Part shown: positions 1 to 9,232 of the stretch, piece after piece
Numbering within the stretch: position 1 is the first letter of the stretch
How the letters are laid out: each line of letters begins with the position of its first letter
DNA from: Streptomyces jeddahensis
GTDB lineage: Bacteria > Actinomycetota > Actinomycetes > Streptomycetales > Streptomycetaceae
Direction: 5' to 3'
NCBI RefSeq assembly: GCF_001642995.1
Contig: NZ_LOHS01000021.1
Span: forward strand, 16,804-80,803
Length of the DNA stretch: 64,000 nucleotides
Notes under the pieces: generated by a model
What the model was told of the DNA's origin: nothing
The model's database searches: none
The model's input: the letters and a program-made list of their open reading frames with translations, nothing else
Program-made: the position numbers and the translations under genes

Positions 1-1689
1 CCGGCCGCGCTCCGTGAAGTCGCCCTTGCCCGGATAGTCGATCCAGAGTTTGTACAGGTCGCCGGACTTGGTCTTGTAGTAGAAGACCCTGGCCTCGCGC
101 GGGCGCGGGGTGTCCGAGTCGGTCTGGTCGTCGACGTAGGTGACGGTGTTCTCGGCCGCCTTCTCCTTCTCGTACGAGGTCTCCTTGGTGCTCCCCTTCG
201 GCGCGGGCTTGTCCGCCATGAAGGAGAAAACGCCGTCCTCCGTGTCCTCCATGGAGTCCATGTCGTCGTACGCCTCCGAGGCCGCGGAGCCCGCGATCTC
301 GTCGAGGCTGTCCTCGGACTTCTTGTAGAGGGTCAGAGCGATGGAGAGCGAGTAGCTCGGGTCGGTGTAGGTGACCCAGTGCTCCTTGTCGTTCGTGCCG
401 TCAGGCTCGGACCTCACGTAGTCCGCGGGCACCGCCAGCGTCGCACCGAGGGCCTTCTCCTCGCGCGTCTTCCACCCCTCCGGCAGCGGCCCCGCGAAGG
501 GGTTCGCGATCACCAGATACGCCGTCACGGCGGCGGCCACGACTGCGGCCCCGAGGCCAAGCCACGCCGTACGGCCGAGCCTGATGTGCGTGCCGCCCGG
601 CCCGCCGCCGATCTGGACGACCTGCGTCGGCTGGAGCTGGGGCTGGGGCGGCTGTGCGGCCTGCTCAAGCAGGTGGCGGATCCGGGCGGCACCGGGCCGG
701 TGCGCGGGGTCCTTCTGGAGCAGGCCGTTGATCGCCTCGGCCAGCGGGCCCTGCGCGGAGGCGGGCGCCGCGGGCGTGGCGTTGAGCACCGCCTGCAGCG
801 TCGAGGGCGTGTTGGTGCGGCGGAACGGCGACACGCCCTCCGTCGCCGCGTACAGGACGACACCCAGCGACCAGAGGTCGGAGGCCGGCCCCGGGCGCTG
901 GCCCAGCACCCGCTCGGGGGCGATGAACTCGGGTGAGCCGACGAAGTTCCCGGTGTCCGTCAGGCTGGTCTCGCCCTCGATCTGGGCGATGCCGAAGTCG
1001 GTGAGGACGACCCGTCCGTGCCGGCCGAGCATGACGTTGTCCGGCTTGACGTCGCGGTGCAGGATGCCCGCCTGGTGGGCCGCCTCGAGCGCGCCGAGGA
1101 CCTCAAGGCCTATACGGGCGGCCTCGCGCGCGCCCAGGGTGCCCTCCTTGAGCGCGTCGCCCAGCGAGCGGCCCTGCACGAACTCCATGACGATCCACGG
1201 CCGTCCGTCCTCGACGGCCACGTCGTGCACGCTGACGACCGCCGGGTGATCGAGCCGGGCCGCGGCCCGGGCCTCGCGCCGCATGCGCTCGAACGCGTTG
1301 GCGCGCTCCCGCTCGGGCAGGTGCTCGGGAAGCCGGGGCTCCTTGACCGCCACCTCGCGGTCGACGGTCTCGTCCTTCGCCCGCCATACGGTGCCCATGC
1401 CGCCGTGGCCGAGTTTGGACAGCAGCCGGTAGCGGCCGGCTATCAGACGGCCGGCGCCCGGGTCCGGCTGCGCCTGCGGCCGAGAGGGCTGCTGGTCATG
1501 CGGCGGCTGCGGCGCGAACTGGGTGGGAGTGGCATACGGCGACGCGGGCGGCTGCTGCGCGTACGGGTTGTCCTGCGGGGGCTGCGGAGCCTGGGCGTAC
1601 GGGGGGTTCTGCGGGTTGTGCTGCGGGGGCTGCAGACCGTAGCTCGTCGGCTCGTTCGGCTGCCCCTGTTGTCCCCCTTGGTTCATCAT
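1..1689 (-). CDS. Membrane Ser/Thr protein kinase, C-terminus cut by window edge
   Basis: A eukaryotic-type Ser/Thr kinase that probably phosphorylates cytoplasmic targets in response to an extracellular cue. After a Gln/Pro-rich leader of about 85 residues comes a complete kinase domain: glycine loop GHGGMG near residue 97, catalytic Lys in AVKEP, HRDVKPDN near 210, DFG near 232, and an APE-like segment. One membrane helix lies near residues 375-394, followed by an outer domain that is still open at the window edge (563 codons visible). The start is the first of two adjacent ATG codons; no strong ribosome site is visible. It is the last of four tandem kinase-like genes on this strand. S. coelicolor has, as I recall, a comparable kinase cluster near bldM/whiD (SCO4775-4779, including PkaI). 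The substrate cannot be told from sequence. Confidence 0.9.
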   Translation of the reverse strand, partial: MMNQGGQQGQPNEPTSYGLQPPQHNPQNPPYAQAPQPPQDNPYAQQPPASPYATPTQFAPQPPHDQQPSRPQAQPDPGAGRLIAGRYRLLSKLGHGGMGTVWRAKDETVDREVAVKEPRLPEHLPERERANAFERMRREARAAARLDHPAVVSVHDVAVEDGRPWIVMEFVQGRSLGDALKEGTLGAREAARIGLEVLGALEAAHQAGILHRDVKPDNVMLGRHGRVVLTDFGIAQIEGETSLTDTGNFVGSPEFIAPERVLGQRPGPASDLWSLGVVLYAATEGVSPFRRTNTPSTLQAVLNATPAAPASAQGPLAEAINGLLQKDPAHRPGAARIRHLLEQAAQPPQPQLQPTQVVQIGGGPGGTHIRLGRTAWLGLGAAVVAAAVTAYLVIANPFAGPLPEGWKTREEKALGATLAVPADYVRSEPDGTNDKEHWVTYTDPSYSLSIALTLYKKSEDSLDEIAGSAASEAYDDMDSMEDTEDGVFSFMADKPAPKGSTKETSYEKEKAAENTVTYVDDQTDSDTPRPREARVFYYKTKSGDLYKLWIDYPGKGDFTERGR

Positions 1690-1787
1690 GGCCACATCTT
1701 TGCGAAGCGGAGCGACGCATTACCACCTGGGGTCGAGTTCGGATGCAGCACCGTGACAAAGCACATCACCCTTCGTCCCACGGCTGA

Positions 1788-3473
1788 TCAACCCGCCGTC
1801 GGGACGAACGAGTCCACCGCCGTGTCGAAATACCGTTTCGCCTGGTCGGACCGGCCGACCGGCGCCGAGACCCACACGTCGTACATCCGGCCGCGCTCCT
1901 CCCAGCACAGGTCGTACGTACGGCGCGCGCCCTCCGCCTCGGTGAAGCCGTCCCAGGTGAACTCCCAGAAGGCCGCGGGCCGTCCGTCGTGCGTGGTCGC
2001 GGTGACCTCGCCGTCGCGGTAACCGGGGTTGTTCTCGGGGCCCTCGGCGTGGGAGCGGCGCATCACCTCGAGCGGGCCTCCCTTCTCCGGGTCGGACACC
2101 TTGATGCCGATGCGGAAGGTGCCGCCCGGCGACATGTAGAACACCCGGGCCCCCTGCGGCTTGCGCGTGAAGCCCTCCGGCACGGCGAGTGAGAAGCCCT
2201 TCGGGTCCTTGGCGGTGCGATAACCGGCCGGTGCCGCGGGCGCCGGAGTCGCCGTCGTGGTCTCCGTCTGCTGCCGGGTCACGGTCACCGTCGGAGTGGG
2301 TCTCTCCGGGGAAGCGGTGGGCGACGGTACGGAGGTGCCGGGCGCCCGCTCCACGTCGCCGTCCGGGCCCATGAGCAGCACGGTCACGGAGACGCCGGCC
2401 CCGACGGCGGCCAGGACCAGGGCCGCTGCGACCAGCACCGTACGGGTCGAGCGCCTCGGCTTCGGGGCCCTGGGCTCGGAACCGCGCGGTGACGCAGGCC
2501 TCGGCACCTCAGCCCGCGACACATGTGGGCGCGATACGTGTGGGAGCGACACGTGGGCGAGTGGCACGTGTGGGCGCGGCATGTGGTGGCGGGGCATATC
2601 GCGCTGCGTGGGGACATGGTCGGTCGGCAGCTGCGGGGTGCGGCCGGTATCGATGTAGGCGCGCAGCATGCGTTCCGCCTCCGCCGCCGTCAGCCGGCGG
2701 TCGGGGTCGCGCTCCAGCAGTCCGACGACGACCGGCTGTAACGGAGCGGCCGCTTCCGGGAGCCGGATCTCGTCCATGACGACGGCGTGCAGGACGCCGC
2801 CCAAGGAGTCGCGGTGGAAGGGGGATTCACCGCTGAGCACCGTGCACAGCAGTGCTCCCAGCGACCACAGGTCGGATTCGGGGCCGGTTCTGTCGCCGGA
2901 CATCCGCTCGGGCGAGGTGTACTCGGGGGAGCCGACGAACGACCCGGTCTCGGTGAGCGTCGTCGCCCCGCTCACCTGCGCGATCCCGAAGTCGGTGAGC
3001 ACGACGCGGCCGGTGCCCGCCTCCATCAGGACGTTGGCGGGTTTGAGGTCGCGGTGCAGCACGCCCGCCTGGTGCGCCTTCTGCAGGGCGGCCAGCAGCG
3101 CGAGTCCGATACGGGCCGCCTCGGCGGCGCCCACCGGGCCTTCACGGGCGATCCGCTCCGCGAGGGAGCCGCCGTCGATCAACTCCATGACCAGGTACGG
3201 GCGTTCGTCGTCCTCGACGACGTCGTGCACGACGACCACGTTCGGGTGGCTGAGTTGGGCGACCGCCCGTGCCTCGCGCAGCGTGCGCTCGCGCTGCAGC
3301 CGTGCCTCCTCCGGGGAGAGCGTCTCGTCGAGAGCGAGCTCCTTGACGGCCACCTGGCGGCCGAGGAGTTGGTCGGTGGCGCGCCAGACGACGCCCATTC
3401 CGCCCCGTCCAAGGCGCGCCTGAAGCCGGTAGCGGCCGGCGATGACGCGGACGTTGTCCCCCTCGGTCCCCAT
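1788..3473 (-). CDS. Membrane Ser/Thr protein kinase with extracellular domain
   Basis: A 561-residue kinase. The N-lobe begins almost at once (GRYRLQARLGRGGMG, then AVKEL), with HRDLKPAN, DFG and SPE motifs all intact. The middle is a His/Pro/Arg-rich degenerate repeat (variants of PHVSRPHV), then one membrane helix and a threonine/proline linker. The outer domain of about 130 residues resembles the outer domains of the neighbouring kinases. The ATG at 3473 gives a protein opening MGTEGDN; in-frame ATGs at 3482 and 3485 would add three or four residues, and none has a convincing ribosome site. The gene lies about 100 bp downstream of the previous kinase's start and 200 bp past the pseudokinase. 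Kinase function is certain; ligand and targets are unknown. Confidence 0.9.
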   Translation of the reverse strand: MGTEGDNVRVIAGRYRLQARLGRGGMGVVWRATDQLLGRQVAVKELALDETLSPEEARLQRERTLREARAVAQLSHPNVVVVHDVVEDDERPYLVMELIDGGSLAERIAREGPVGAAEAARIGLALLAALQKAHQAGVLHRDLKPANVLMEAGTGRVVLTDFGIAQVSGATTLTETGSFVGSPEYTSPERMSGDRTGPESDLWSLGALLCTVLSGESPFHRDSLGGVLHAVVMDEIRLPEAAAPLQPVVVGLLERDPDRRLTAAEAERMLRAYIDTGRTPQLPTDHVPTQRDMPRHHMPRPHVPLAHVSLPHVSRPHVSRAEVPRPASPRGSEPRAPKPRRSTRTVLVAAALVLAAVGAGVSVTVLLMGPDGDVERAPGTSVPSPTASPERPTPTVTVTRQQTETTTATPAPAAPAGYRTAKDPKGFSLAVPEGFTRKPQGARVFYMSPGGTFRIGIKVSDPEKGGPLEVMRRSHAEGPENNPGYRDGEVTATTHDGRPAAFWEFTWDGFTEAEGARRTYDLCWEERGRMYDVWVSAPVGRSDQAKRYFDTAVDSFVPTAG

Positions 3474-3671
3474 GCGCCCCATCATGCCGCACGCGTGTGC
3501 ACATGGAAGGTCATCCTCCGGCCGACGTGACCGGATCAGGTCGGCTGGCGCTTTCGGGCCGTTCCGATCCGTACGCAAGCGCGAACGGCGTCCGGCCGTA
3601 GGGGGCCCGACGCCTGCCCCGCGACGGCTGGGCTGATGGCCGCTGGCTGACGGCTGCTACGACGGCATCCC

Positions 3672-6353
3672 TCAGCCCGTGACCTGATACGTCGCCGAAG
3701 CCTGCTCGTACAGCCTCGTGACCTCGTCGCGCTCCGCTTCCGGACCGCGGACCTGGACGACGTGGTAGCGGCCGTCGATGATCAGCGCGAGATTACGCAC
3801 GTAGATCTCCCGCCCCTTGGCGTCCTGCCAGGTGAACTGCCCCTCTGCCATGGTCCGTCCGCCCACCTCGATGGTGCGCATGCCGCTCGAGGAGGCCCAG
3901 CTGGAGTCGCGGAAGGGCTGCAGTTCCGGCTCCTTCTCGCGCTGGTACGTCATGGGGTCGCCGCCGTACACCGATGTGCTGTCCCGGCCGGAGACGACGA
4001 TCAGCGTGAAGCCGCCGTCCGTGTAGCGGACCTGATCCTGGTCGTTGGCCGGATGCCGGTCCCAGCCGCGGGCCACAGCGATCTGGAAGCCTTCCGGGTC
4101 CTTGCGCAGGACGAACCCCTCCGGCAGCTCGGGCCCCGTGGTCTGCGTGTGCTGTGAGCCGCCACCCGGGGTGGCGGCACCCGCCTCGGAGCCACCGCTC
4201 GAGGCGGCGGCACTCGCCTCGCCCGCAGTTCCCGTACGGTCCTGTCCCTGACCGCCTTCGTTGCGGGGCTGGGCCTTCGGCATGAACAGCATCGCGTAGG
4301 CGATGGCCGCGGCGAGTCCGAGCAGGATCAGCAGAAGCAGTGTCCGGCCGAGCGCCTTCGGCCCTCGCTGCCGTGGCTGCCGTGGCTGCCGGCCCGGCTT
4401 GGCCCGCTTGTGCCGGCCGCTGTGCCCGGTGGTGGCGGGCGCGGCGGCGCGGCGCTTCCGCACGATCTCGCCGCGGCGCCGTACGACGGGCAGGCGGCCG
4501 GTGTCGTACGGCGGCGTCGCCACGACGTTGGCGCCCGCGTCCGGTTCCGGCGCCGACCTGACGAGCGAGCGCAGCCAGCCGCGCAGCTCCTCGAAGTCGA
4601 TCCGCTCCGTGGGGTCCTGACGCAGCAGCGACTCGACTACGGGGCGCAGGGGGCCGCACTCCTCCGCGAACGCGGGCGGCTCCGCGCACACGAGCTGCAC
4701 CAGTTCGGCGGTGCTCTCCTCCGGATACGGCGCGTGGCCCTGCACCGCGCGGAACAGCAGCGCGCCCAGCGCCCACAGGTCCGTGGCCGGGCCGACGGGC
4801 GGCGCGAGCTGCCAGTTCTCGTGCACGGGACCGGCCTGTTCCGGGGCCCATCGCTCGGTGACGGGTCCGACCACCACCATGCGGGCCTGCCGGGCGCGTT
4901 CGGCGGCCAGCGGCGTGGTGGGACCGCCGCTGCGGCGACCGGGTGCCACGAGTTCGTCCCAGCGGGTGCCGGTGCTGCTGGTGGTGCTGCTGTTGCTGGT
5001 GTCGGTACCGGTGCCGGGCGCGTTGCCGCCTGATGCGGCGAGCGCTGATGATCCGTCGTGGCGGGCCGCCGGGATCATCTCGCCACCGGGCTGGGCTTGG
5101 GCTTGGGCTCCGGCTTCGGCTCCGGCTTCGGACGGGCCTTGGGTGTCGTCGGGCTGCCCCGCCACCCCGCGGGCTCGCGGGACCGCCCCGTGCCAGGGCT
5201 GCTCCCCGCGCACTCCATGGACCTGGTCGGGCACTCCATGGACCTGGCCGGAGCGTGGCGCATACGACGGGTCGGGGTGCGGTGCCTGGTCAGAGCGAGG
5301 CGCGGGCAAGGACGGCGGCACGTCGGGGCGCCGCTCCTGGGTGACCCGCGCGGCGGCCCGCGCGCCGGCGCGATAGGCCGCGATGGCTCCGGCGCGCGCC
5401 GCCCTGACGTCGACATCACCACCGGCCTGCGGGGCGGGCCGCCCCAGAGCGGAGGTCGAGGACGTGCCGGCCGGCGTGGACGGCGACGTCGGCACCGCAG
5501 CGCCGGAGGAGGAGTGGGACGGCCCGATGGCGGGAGCACCGACAGGACGCGGGCCGCCTGCTCCATCGCCCCGTCCTGAAGCGCTGGTGCCGAAGCCGCC
5601 GGGGGCACCGACGCCATCGGCGGCACCGTCAGCACCGATTGCACCGCTAGCACCATCGGCGGCCCCGGCGGCACCCAGGTCGCCGGGCCCGCCGAAGTCG
5701 CCAGCTTCCCCATCAGCAGCGAAGTCATCGGCACCGGCGAAGTCTTCGGCGGGCCGCGGATCGTAGCCGCACAGGGCCTCCTCCGCCGCGCCGGCGGCCA
5801 GGCCCGTCAGCATCACACGGCCGTCCTCGCAGACGAGGACCGTGCGCGTGGTGATGTTGCGGTGCACCCAGCCATGGGCGTGCAGCGCCCGCAGCGCCGT
5901 CAGAACGTCCGAGGCGACCTCGGCCGCCCGGTAAGGCGTGAGCGGCTTCTCCGCGAGCAGTGCCGCCAGCGGCCGGGCAGCAACGAGTTCACTGACGATC
6001 CACAGCGAGCCGCCGTCCGCGAACACGTCGAAGACCTGGTCGAGCCGCGGATGATCGGGGATCTGCGCGGCCGCCTGCGCCGCCTCGATCGCGCGCCGCA
6101 CCGCCGGGTCCGTGGGCCTGCGCGTGGCGCGACCGGGGGCGCGCCGCGGCCCCGCGCCGGCGAACCCCTCCGGACGCCCTTCGGCGTCGAGCACCTCCGC
6201 CTCGACGACCTCCGGCAACTGCACCTGAGTGACCAGGACTTCCTGCCCGCTGAAGGTGTCGAAGGCCCGCGTCTGCGCCAGTTCGTACTCGTCCGACGGC
6301 GGCAGCGGCAGGCGGTAGCGGTCGGCGAGCACTCGCCCCGCGTAGTCGTCCAC
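3672..6353 (-). CDS. Transmembrane pseudokinase with long low-complexity insert
   Basis: An 893-residue protein with kinase architecture but no catalytic residues. The glycine loop is absent. The VAIK lysine is replaced (VTQVQ, Gln43). HRD reads HRN (Asn166), the metal-binding Asn is Thr171, and DFG reads GLA (184-186). The N-lobe-like part (1-195) is separated from a recognisable C-lobe (DLWALGALLF onwards, about 520-600) by some 300 residues rich in Gly, Ala, Ser, Pro and Gln. A basic stretch, a membrane helix near 670-695 and an outer domain like those of the flanking kinases follow. The GTG start has a strong site (GGGGGAGG). It may act as a scaffold or allosteric partner of the adjacent active kinases, which is inference from context. 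Confidence 0.85.
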   Translation of the reverse strand: MDDYAGRVLADRYRLPLPPSDEYELAQTRAFDTFSGQEVLVTQVQLPEVVEAEVLDAEGRPEGFAGAGPRRAPGRATRRPTDPAVRRAIEAAQAAAQIPDHPRLDQVFDVFADGGSLWIVSELVAARPLAALLAEKPLTPYRAAEVASDVLTALRALHAHGWVHRNITTRTVLVCEDGRVMLTGLAAGAAEEALCGYDPRPAEDFAGADDFAADGEAGDFGGPGDLGAAGAADGASGAIGADGAADGVGAPGGFGTSASGRGDGAGGPRPVGAPAIGPSHSSSGAAVPTSPSTPAGTSSTSALGRPAPQAGGDVDVRAARAGAIAAYRAGARAAARVTQERRPDVPPSLPAPRSDQAPHPDPSYAPRSGQVHGVPDQVHGVRGEQPWHGAVPRARGVAGQPDDTQGPSEAGAEAGAQAQAQPGGEMIPAARHDGSSALAASGGNAPGTGTDTSNSSTTSSTGTRWDELVAPGRRSGGPTTPLAAERARQARMVVVGPVTERWAPEQAGPVHENWQLAPPVGPATDLWALGALLFRAVQGHAPYPEESTAELVQLVCAEPPAFAEECGPLRPVVESLLRQDPTERIDFEELRGWLRSLVRSAPEPDAGANVVATPPYDTGRLPVVRRRGEIVRKRRAAAPATTGHSGRHKRAKPGRQPRQPRQRGPKALGRTLLLLILLGLAAAIAYAMLFMPKAQPRNEGGQGQDRTGTAGEASAAASSGGSEAGAATPGGGSQHTQTTGPELPEGFVLRKDPEGFQIAVARGWDRHPANDQDQVRYTDGGFTLIVVSGRDSTSVYGGDPMTYQREKEPELQPFRDSSWASSSGMRTIEVGGRTMAEGQFTWQDAKGREIYVRNLALIIDGRYHVVQVRGPEAERDEVTRLYEQASATYQVTG

Positions 6354-6524
6354 GACGCCTCCCCCGTCCCCGCACGGCGGTCAATTCCGTTCGTCTTACG
6401 TACCTCTTGCGCACGGATGCGGCTGCGTACCGTCCGCAACCACTCACGATACGTGCCGAAGGCAATCTGCATTGACGGATTCGGGATCTCACAGGACGCG
6501 CCGCGAAATCGACAGGCTCGGACG

Positions 6525-6637
6525 GGAGGGACGGCGGTGGACGGTGTGGACGGGGCCGGGTGAGCTCGGACGGGATGGACGGGGCCGGATGTGATGCACG
6601 GGGCCGGGACAGGGCCGGACGGCTTGGACGGGTCAGG
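6525..6637. repeat. Degenerate GGACGGGGCCGG-type simple repeat
   Basis: The gap between two kinase genes holds many imperfect copies of a GGACGGG/GGCCGG-like unit. It lies in the 284-bp intergenic stretch 6354-6637. No promoter or gene was recognised there. Confidence 0.5.
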
Positions 6638-9121
6638 TCAGGACTTGGGCGTGAAGGTCCGGGCGAACGTCTGCCAGGTCTCACGCCGCTGCTCGGTCTT
6701 CCAGTTCTCCGCCTTCGCCGTGTACATGAGCGCATAGCCGAGTCGCGAGTTCACGACGAAACCACGGTCTATCGACCGGTACTTCGTGCCGCCGTCCACA
6801 TAGGTGAACTCCCAGTCCGCAGCGTTCCAGCCGCGGTAGCCCACCTTCTCGATCCGGATGCGCTGGTACTGGGAGCGTTGCATGTACCGCTCCTGGTTCT
6901 CCCAGTCCTGCACCGCGTCGTCCTTGGGCGTGGTCGTCCAGCCGACCAGCAGCTTCTGCCCGGCCGGGCCGGTGAAACGCGCACCCGCGGCATCCGTCGA
7001 GACGTATTTCCAGCCCTTCGGCAGCCCTATCGAGAACCCCTGCCGGTGCTTGTACGTCGTCACGGCGTCGTACTTCGAGCCAGTGCCGTCGTCGCTGCCG
7101 GTCTCCGCACTCGAACTCGCGCCCGGGTCCGTCCCCTGGCCCGCGGACTCCTCCGTACCGCTGCTCTCGCTCGAACCCGTCTCCTCGGCGCCGCCCTTGT
7201 CCGTACCCGTATCGCTTCCGCTGCCCCGGCCGTCCTCGCCGCTGCCGGCGCTCGCACCGCTGGATGCGGCCCTGTCGCTGCCGTTGCCGCTGTCCTGCGT
7301 CGTACCGCCGTCGCCGCCCAGCGCGAACGCCAGCACGGTGCCGAGCACGGCGAGCGCGACGACCACGGCGACGGCCACGAGCGTGCGCCGCGGCACCACA
7401 TCGGTGAGCGATGCCTTGGGCTGGGGGTGGGGCGGGGTGGCCGGGGACGGCGAAGTGGCCGAAAGCCCGGAAGCGCCATGCGCTGCGGCCGGGCTCGCCT
7501 CTGCGGCGCCTCGGATGGCGGAAGTCGCGCTCGTGGCGGACCCAACGGCGCGGGCGCCGCCGGCGCCGTCAGCGGAGCTTGAGCCCGTGTCGGCTGCCCG
7601 GTCTGCGTCATCGTCCCCGGCGGCGGTCACGTCGGCCGCACCGGAAGCCGCGGGCGCGGTCTTGGATGACGAAGCGTTTGTTCTGGCGGCGTCCGCTCCC
7701 GAAACGGTGGTGCGCGCCGCATCGGCGTCGGCCACTCCCGCCCCGCCGCCACGGGTGTCCCCGGACGAAGCGGCCGCGCCTGCAGCCGTCCCGAGCTCTT
7801 CTTCGGCGGCGTCAGCAGTACCGGCAGAGCCCGCGGAACGCGTAGAACCAGCTCCCGTAGCAGCGGCACCGGCAGTCCCCGCACCGCCACCGGGCCCAGC
7901 CCCAGAGGCCGCATCGGGACCGGCCACGGAATCCGAAGCCGCCGTGCCCGCCGCCGACGCCGCCGATGCCGCCGACGTCGCGGACGCCGTCGACGACCCC
8001 GCGGCGGCCTTGCGCGCCGGCCGCAACGAACGCAGCGCGCCGCGCAGCCGCTCCGCCGCGTCCTCCGCCCTGCGCCCCGCGGCGGCCGCGGCACCACCGG
8101 ACGACGCAGCACCGGCCGACGCAGCACCGGCGGAAGCGGCCGCACCCGCGGACGCCGAACCGCCGCCCGACGCCGACGCACCGCCCGCCTTGGGCCCACC
8201 CCTGCGCGGCCGCTTCTCCGGCACCGGCGGCAGGGGCACGACCTTCGTGGCGTCGGCCGGCTCCGGCTCGGGGGCGTGGATCACGTCGTGCAGGAGGGCG
8301 CGCGCGCCCGCGTCGTCGAGCCGCTGCTCGGGGTCCTTGGCGAGCAGGCCGTAGATGACCTTCTCCAGCGGACCCGCGTTCTTCGGCGGCTCCAGCGGCT
8401 CGGTCATCACGGCGGTGAGCGTCGCGATCGCGGAGCCCTTGTCGTACGGCGGGAAGCCCTCCACCGAGGCATAGAGCAGACCGCCGAGCGACCACAGGTC
8501 GGCCGCCGGCCCCGGCTTGTGTCCGCGCGCCCGCTCCGGCGAGATGTACGAGGGTGCGCCGACGAGCATGCCGGTCGAGGTGATGGACGGGTCGCCCTCG
8601 ACCTGGGCGATGCCGAAGTCGGTCAGCACGACCCGGCCGTCGTCCGCGATCAGCACGTTGGACGGCTTCACATCGCGATGCAGGATCCCTTCGCGGTGTG
8701 CCGAACGCAGGACGTCGAGGATCGCCAGGCCCACCTCGGCCGCGCGCTTCGGCGTCAGCAGCCCGTCCTCCCGGATGACCTCGGCGAGCGACTTGCCCTC
8801 GACGAGTTCCATCACGATCCACGGCCGGTCGTCCTCGTGGACCACGTCGAACACCGTCACGGCGCTGGTGTTGCGGATCCTGGCGATGGCCTTGGCCTCG
8901 CGCAGCGTGCGCGTGACGAGGCGGCGCTTCTCCTCCTCGTCGATGTTCGAGGGGAACCTCAGCTCCTTGACGGCGACCGTGCGCCCCAGCGTCTCGTCCA
9001 GGGCGCGCCAGACCGTGCCCATGCCGCCGCGGCCGAGGACCCCTCCCAGCCGGTACCGCCCGGCGAGGAGACGTGCGCTGTTGTCCTGACGGGGTTCACC
9101 CGTCTGCTCCGCCTCCGACAT
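6638..9121 (-). CDS. Membrane Ser/Thr protein kinase with long Ala/Gly/Ser linker
   Basis: An 827-residue kinase. The catalytic domain occupies residues about 20-280 with all motifs intact: GRGGMG, AVKEL, HRDVKPSN, DFG, SPE. A linker of about 270 residues, nearly all Ala, Gly, Ser, Thr and Asp, leads to a membrane helix (TLVAVAVVVALAVLGTVLAF) and an acidic Ser-rich stretch. The outer domain begins GFSIGLPKGWKY and is clearly related to those of the other kinases here. The ATG at 9121 has a good site (AGAGGGGAC). It is the most upstream gene of the cluster, so any shared transcript would start near 9122-9232, the short region divergent from the serine hydrolase. The length of the linker is unusual and probably varies between strains. 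Confidence 0.9.
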   Translation of the reverse strand: MSEAEQTGEPRQDNSARLLAGRYRLGGVLGRGGMGTVWRALDETLGRTVAVKELRFPSNIDEEEKRRLVTRTLREAKAIARIRNTSAVTVFDVVHEDDRPWIVMELVEGKSLAEVIREDGLLTPKRAAEVGLAILDVLRSAHREGILHRDVKPSNVLIADDGRVVLTDFGIAQVEGDPSITSTGMLVGAPSYISPERARGHKPGPAADLWSLGGLLYASVEGFPPYDKGSAIATLTAVMTEPLEPPKNAGPLEKVIYGLLAKDPEQRLDDAGARALLHDVIHAPEPEPADATKVVPLPPVPEKRPRRGGPKAGGASASGGGSASAGAAASAGAASAGAASSGGAAAAAGRRAEDAAERLRGALRSLRPARKAAAGSSTASATSAASAASAAGTAASDSVAGPDAASGAGPGGGAGTAGAAATGAGSTRSAGSAGTADAAEEELGTAAGAAASSGDTRGGGAGVADADAARTTVSGADAARTNASSSKTAPAASGAADVTAAGDDDADRAADTGSSSADGAGGARAVGSATSATSAIRGAAEASPAAAHGASGLSATSPSPATPPHPQPKASLTDVVPRRTLVAVAVVVALAVLGTVLAFALGGDGGTTQDSGNGSDRAASSGASAGSGEDGRGSGSDTGTDKGGAEETGSSESSGTEESAGQGTDPGASSSAETGSDDGTGSKYDAVTTYKHRQGFSIGLPKGWKYVSTDAAGARFTGPAGQKLLVGWTTTPKDDAVQDWENQERYMQRSQYQRIRIEKVGYRGWNAADWEFTYVDGGTKYRSIDRGFVVNSRLGYALMYTAKAENWKTEQRRETWQTFARTFTPKS

Positions 9122-9232
9122 GCGTCCCCTCTGCAACCCGCCCTGACAGAGCCTTCATTGTCTCTCACCCGGGGACCGGCCTACGCCCAGGGTCCGCCGT
9201 CCCGCATGATGGGTCGCACACATGGAGGACCC

